Of a DNA stretch of 64,000 nucleotides, positions 60,534 through 64,000 are shown piece after piece; the stretch's first letter is position 1, and the number at the start of each line of letters is the position of its first letter. The DNA is taken from positions 682,001-746,000 of the forward strand of contig NZ_CP012185.1 of NCBI RefSeq assembly GCF_001420995.1. The letters are read 5' to 3'. Under the pieces are notes generated by a model. It was not told where the DNA came from and ran no database searches. It saw only the letters and a list, made by a program, of their open reading frames with translations. The DNA is from Pseudonocardia sp. EC080619-01. GTDB lineage: Bacteria > Actinomycetota > Actinomycetes > Mycobacteriales > Pseudonocardiaceae. The position numbers and the translations under genes are program-made.

Positions 60534-61451
60534 TCAGAGCAGGCTCGCCGCGCGGTAGATCCGCATAGCAGGTCTGGTCAGCAGGCCGCAGGAGGCGAGA
60601 AAGCTCATCAGCCCCGCGCAGGACGAACGCAGCAACGCCTTGTGTTGTTCATTGGCCGCGGCCTCACGCTGCGCACGTGCGCGGTCGAGCCCCACGTTGT
60701 CGTAGACCTGGGAGTTCCACATGCTGGCGACGACGAAATAGGCGACGAGAGCGACGTAGACGGCGCTGAGGTGGCGACGCAACGGTCCTGCGTGCTTGAG
60801 CGCTTCCCGGGTCTCGTCACGAGCGAACTTCATATGCCGTGACTCTTCGACGACATGGATGTTGGAGATGGTGCGCAGCAGGGGCAGGACACGCTCATCG
60901 CGCATCCAGTCGCGCTGCATCACGTCGAGAACCTCCTCAGCCACCAGAACCGCCGCGTAGGCACCTTCGCCACTCGCAGTGGACTTGTAGAGCCGCCCCA
61001 GGGCCAGGACCAGCCGGTTGGGCAGATACAGCGGGACACCGAGCTTCTCGATGCCGCGCGCGAACATGTTCGAATGACGACATTCGTCTGCGATCTCGGT
61101 CAGGGCCCATCGGAACGCCGGATCAGCAGGATCCTTGGCGTAGAAATCCCGCAGGATCATCTGCTGGAGGATCATCTCGAACCAGATCCCCGTCGAGGCG
61201 ACAGTCGCGGTCTCGTGCCTGGTGAGCGCGACCCGCTGGACCTCGGTCATCTCGGCCCAGTAGGCAGTGCCGTGAAGACTGCACCATTCCGGGCTCATGC
61301 CGTACCGATCGTGATCCAGCGGCGCACCCCAGTCGATCTGGGTCGACGGATCGAACGACAGCTCCTCGGAGGAACGAAGCAACCGTTCGGCGGTTTCGGT
61401 CCGCTCGGCTGCCATCTCGTTGGCATCACGTAGCGACGGCCTCGACGACAT
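60534..61451 (-). CDS. AurF-like diiron oxygenase
   Basis: 305 residues. The ATG at 61451 with GAGGTG just upstream is preferred to an ATG 60 bases earlier that lies in the operator. Metal-binding helices are seen in order: RHETATVASTGIWFE, LTEIADECRHSNMFARGIEKLG, VLVAEEVLDVMQRDWM and ISNIHVVEESRHMKFARDE, giving the Glu and His set of the p-aminobenzoate N-oxygenase (AurF) family. A C-terminal hydrophobic helix follows. The natural substrate is unknown; it stands alone behind a strong dyad. Confidence 0.85.
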   Translation of the reverse strand: MSSRPSLRDANEMAAERTETAERLLRSSEELSFDPSTQIDWGAPLDHDRYGMSPEWCSLHGTAYWAEMTEVQRVALTRHETATVASTGIWFEMILQQMILRDFYAKDPADPAFRWALTEIADECRHSNMFARGIEKLGVPLYLPNRLVLALGRLYKSTASGEGAYAAVLVAEEVLDVMQRDWMRDERVLPLLRTISNIHVVEESRHMKFARDETREALKHAGPLRRHLSAVYVALVAYFVVASMWNSQVYDNVGLDRARAQREAAANEQHKALLRSSCAGLMSFLASCGLLTRPAMRIYRAASLL

Positions 61452-61487
61452 ACCCACCTCACTCACATCACACTGCGACAACTTCTC

Positions 61488-61519
61488 TGTAACCGTCGGT
61501 AACGTTACCACCGGTTACA
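61488..61519. promoter_or_regulatory. 32-bp nested dyad upstream of the diiron oxygenase
   Basis: Outer arms TGTAACCG (61488-61495) and CGGTTACA (61512-61519) and the inner palindrome GGTAACGTTACC (61498-61509) share one centre; 14 of 16 positions per half-site match. It is 37 bases upstream of the start, so it is probably the operator of a TetR-type repressor encoded elsewhere. No gene was recognised in the rest of 61520-62113. Confidence 0.7.
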
Positions 61520-62113
61520 CCGCGGCGGGAGGGGTCATCGCCAGCGCCTCGCACCCGGACGGACTGACGCCGGACCCATGGCAGGCGACTGCGGTAGGGG
61601 ATGCGGGCAGTTCGGGGCCGGCCATGCCCAGCTCAGACCCTCACGGAAGCGGCCCGTCCCGAGACGTTGTCGATGCGGCAGCGTGGAGGTGGACCGCGAC
61701 AGGGACCGGCCCCGACAGCCCCCCACGGTGCGGCGCCCGCATGCGCTACCGGGCGGGACCTGGCCAGACCGACTCTCTGGTCCTGATCTCCGGTCGGCAA
61801 CCTCCTGAGCGTCCCCAGTGAGCTGATCTCGACCATGCGCACAAGATCCACTCCACGCGCGGTCCACGTTCCCCCGACGGCCAAGGTTGCCCTACGCCGA
61901 GGACTCAACCAGCCGACGAGCGCCATGACACGGCCCTGCTGAACTCCGCGACCGTGGTTAGCCGATGCCAATTGCACGCTAGTCGCCCGCCACCGTGAAC
62001 AAGAGGATTCCCCGGCCGAGAAGATCCACACCGCGCGGGCAAGCCGGGACTGTCCGGAAGATCGTGTGTGAGCGGTGATCCTCTGTGTCAGTTCAGGGCG
62101 ATCCGGTCGCGGT

Positions 62114-62850
62114 TAGAACAGTGTCAACGCGTTCAGTGCAGCCTTCCAGTCGGTGGTCCGGCCGGTCGCGTTGGTCCGGTTCGCGATCGGGCTGCGGATG
62201 ACCAGGTAGAGCATCTTCAGCGCGGCCTGGTCGTTCGGGAAATGCCCCCGCCGGCGGGTGGCCTGACGGAATCGTGAGTTCAACGACTCCACCGCGTTGG
62301 TCGTGTAGATGACCCGGCGGACTTCGGGCGGGAAGGCGAGGAACGGCGTGAACTCCTCCCAGGCTCCTCGCCGGAGCCGGATGATTGCTGGGTAGCGCTC
62401 GCCCCAGTCCGTCTCGAACTCGGCGAAGCGGGCCTCGGCGGCGTCGACGGTCGGGGCGGTGTAGATCGTGCGGAGCTGGGTGGTGATCGACGACCAGTGC
62501 GCTGTGGAGGCGTAGCGCACAGTGGCCCGGACCAGGTGCACCACGCAGTGCTGCACGGTGGCCCGCGGCCAGACGCTGCACGGTGGCCCGCGGCCAGACC
62601 TCGGCGATCGCCTCCGGCAGCCCCTTGAGCCCGTCGCAGGCCACGATGCACACGTCAGCGACACCGCGGTTACGGAGTTCGGAGAGCACCCCCATCCAGT
62701 GCTTGGCACCCTCTCCACCGGTGCCGACCCAGAGCCCGAGCACGTCTCGTTCGCCCTCGCAGTTGATGCCGAGTACGACATAGATCGGGCGGTTGGCGAC
62801 CTGTCCGTCACGGATCTTGACGTGGAGGCGTGGGTCGCGGTGCGTACTTC
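62114..62850 (-). pseudogene. IS256-family transposase, truncated and interrupted by a tandem duplication
   Basis: Upstream part reads KIRDGQVANRPIYVVLGI, then LWVGTGGEGAKHWMGVLSEL and VACDGLKGLPEAIAEVWP. After a 25-bp duplication the next frame continues HCVVHLVRATVRYAS, then VIYTTNAVESLNSRFRQATR and a normal C-terminus. The N-terminal third is missing, so it is dead. Confidence 0.82.
62551..62600. repeat. 25-bp tandem duplication inside the transposase
   Basis: The unit starting CTGCACGGTGGCCCG occurs at 62551-62575 and again at 62576-62600, differing only in the last base. Twenty-five is not a multiple of three, so it shifts the transposase frame at WPRATVQ. Confidence 0.9.
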
Positions 62851-63263
62851 GTAGGGCCGAGACCAGGCAGGGCTCCGGTTGCCCGCCGCTACTTCCGGAG
62901 TGCTGACCGTGTCGGTGTCGCCGCGGGGTGTCACCGATCGCCTCTCTGCCTGCGGCCTCGCCTCCGCAACCAGTTCATTCGCATGGGTCAACAAATGTGA
63001 CAGTTGCAGCACGACGCCCGTTCCAGCGTGACCTTGCCGCACTTGCCGGGTTTCAATGCCTTCGCGGCGCTGTTCTGTCGCGGTCGAGCGACTGCGCCGT
63101 CACGGGGGTGGCTCTGCGTCGGGGGATTCAGAGCCGTCCAAGACCGTGATGGTGGTGTCCTCGCCAGCTGGGGAAGCGGGCGAGGACACCACACCACAGC
63201 CGCCTGGGGGTGGCGACCCGAGATGCCAAGCCCCAGGTGATGTCCCAGCGGCACGATCAGGTC
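62851..63263. other. Intergenic stretch after the IS256 remnant
   Basis: 413 bases. The first part may still belong to the 5' side of the dead transposase (LHVKIRDG region), but nothing further is recognisable and no other gene was found. Confidence 0.35.
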
Positions 63264-63608
63264 ATGACCGACGTCCCACCACCTGTCTTCACCGTCTGCG
63301 CCTGGTGTCACGGCGCACTGGCCGGGAACAGCCCGATGGAGATCTGGGGTGTCGGGCCTGTCCGGTACCGGACGGGCCCGATCGGACCGCAGAAGCGCCG
63401 GTACCGGGTGGCCGAGACGGCGGGGCACCGGGCCGCGTGCGGCCACTGCGCGCCGCTGGTCCGGGCCAGCGACTTCCCGCCGCTGGCGACGCGCGCGGTC
63501 GTGCAGGCCGCCGTCGCCGGGGACCCCACTGCCGGGACTCTCCCCCACGCTGAGCTCGTCGGGCTCTTCCGCGCCGTCGACGACGCGCTCCTGGCACCCG
63601 TGCCGTAA
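63264..63608 (+). CDS. Small protein with two CxxC pairs, function unknown
   Basis: 114 residues from the ATG at 63264. CAWCHGALAG near residue 12 and CGHCAPLV near 60 could together hold one zinc ion in a split zinc ribbon. The rest is mixed helix and strand (PLATRAVVQAAVAGD, ELVGLFRAVDDALL). I do not recognise the family. It is next to a helix-rich frame at the window edge, in a region otherwise marked by insertion sequences. Confidence 0.6.
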   Translation: MTDVPPPVFTVCAWCHGALAGNSPMEIWGVGPVRYRTGPIGPQKRRYRVAETAGHRAACGHCAPLVRASDFPPLATRAVVQAAVAGDPTAGTLPHAELVGLFRAVDDALLAPVP

Positions 63609-63627
63609 CCCGGCCCGGCCATTCTCG

Positions 63628-64000
63628 GCGACTGAGCGACACACGCGTGCGACCGAGGACCACACCCGCGCTGAACGGATCCACACCCTGGAGGTCCAGA
63701 AGGCAGAGCAGGCCATCGAGCGCCACCGGGGACTGATCGACCGGGTGTCGTCGGCGGTGGATCGGGCGGTGACGTCGACTCGGCTGTTCACGGCCACCAG
63801 CCGTGGCCTGCGGGAGGCGACGACCGGGGTGCGGGTCTCCCTGGACGACGGGGAGAAGGCGGCCGGCCGCTACGAGCGGACGCTGCGCCGGGTCGTTGGT
63901 GGTGCCCGCAGCGTCGGACAGGGTTTCGCTGCGGTGCGGAACGCGGTCCGCGGGTTCGGAAACGACATCGACACCTCGAACGGGCGGATCGAACGCAGCT
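63628..64000 (+). CDS. Helix-rich protein of unknown function, partial
   Basis: An open frame with strong coding bias runs off the right edge, reading HTLEVQKAEQAIERHRGLID, RVSSAVDRAVTSTRLF and GEKAAGRYERTLRRVVGGARSVGQGFAAV. It is rich in Ala, Arg, Glu and Val with heptad-like spacing, suggesting coiled coil. No good start codon lies near 63628; the real start may be one of the in-frame GTGs around 63349 or 63742. Family not recognised. Confidence 0.45.

Noticed and set aside
1..64000. CRISPR arrays, tRNA or rRNA genes
   Set aside because: No regularly spaced repeats and no cloverleaf or rRNA-like sequence were seen on reading both strands.

Overview
The window is very GC-rich with dense, same-strand, overlapping genes and many GTG starts. 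This points to a filamentous-type actinobacterium; the transporters, regulators and insertion sequences fit a Pseudonocardia-like member of the Pseudonocardiales (inference, no marker gene is present). No rRNA, tRNA or CRISPR array was seen.

Layout. (a) 1-4.66 kb: a PucR-type regulator (cut by the window edge) faces an MFS carrier, a FAD amine-oxidase-like enzyme and a dihydrodipicolinate-synthase (DHDPS)-family enzyme. (b) 4.9-9.1 kb: nested insertion-sequence debris. An IS481 remnant holds a frameshifted IS256-type element, which in turn holds an intact IS110-family element. Removing the IS110 element at its CT core restores the IS256 reading frame locally, and its upstream region encodes a recognisable bridge RNA whose four guides match the actual target and donor sequences. 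(c) 9.1-13.25 kb: a leftward group (GntR regulator, MHS-type carrier, a second and very similar DHDPS-family enzyme, and a proline-racemase/hydroxyproline-epimerase-family protein). With part (a) this looks like 4-hydroxyproline or related imino-acid catabolism.

(d) 13.8-57 kb: a very large organosulfur and sulfur-scavenging island. It contains four LLM-type flavin monooxygenases (SsuD-like, DmoA-like and two NtaA/DszA-like), three SfnB/DszC-like acyl-CoA-dehydrogenase-fold proteins and a TauD-like dioxygenase. It also has four SsuABC/TauABC-type ABC transporters, one peptide-type ABC transporter, two rhodaneses and a BisC-type molybdenum sulfoxide reductase (frameshifted in this sequence). 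An adenylylsulfate-reductase-like flavoprotein/ferredoxin pair, a thiazole kinase and several regulators complete it. Six short ORFs, and possibly a seventh, precede these transcription units and end in a basic-then-Cys motif. They belong to the actinobacterial sulfur 'leader peptide' class, so most of the island probably responds to cysteine or sulfur supply. No NAD(P)H:flavin reductase is present, so the monooxygenases must borrow one.

(e) 57-64 kb: a LysR remnant, a beta-carbonic anhydrase divergent from an ArsR-type regulator with a malic-enzyme-like protein, an AurF-like diiron oxygenase behind a 32-bp nested dyad, a second dead IS256-type transposase (killed by a 25-bp tandem duplication), and at the right edge a small double-CxxC protein followed by a helix-rich reading frame running off the window.
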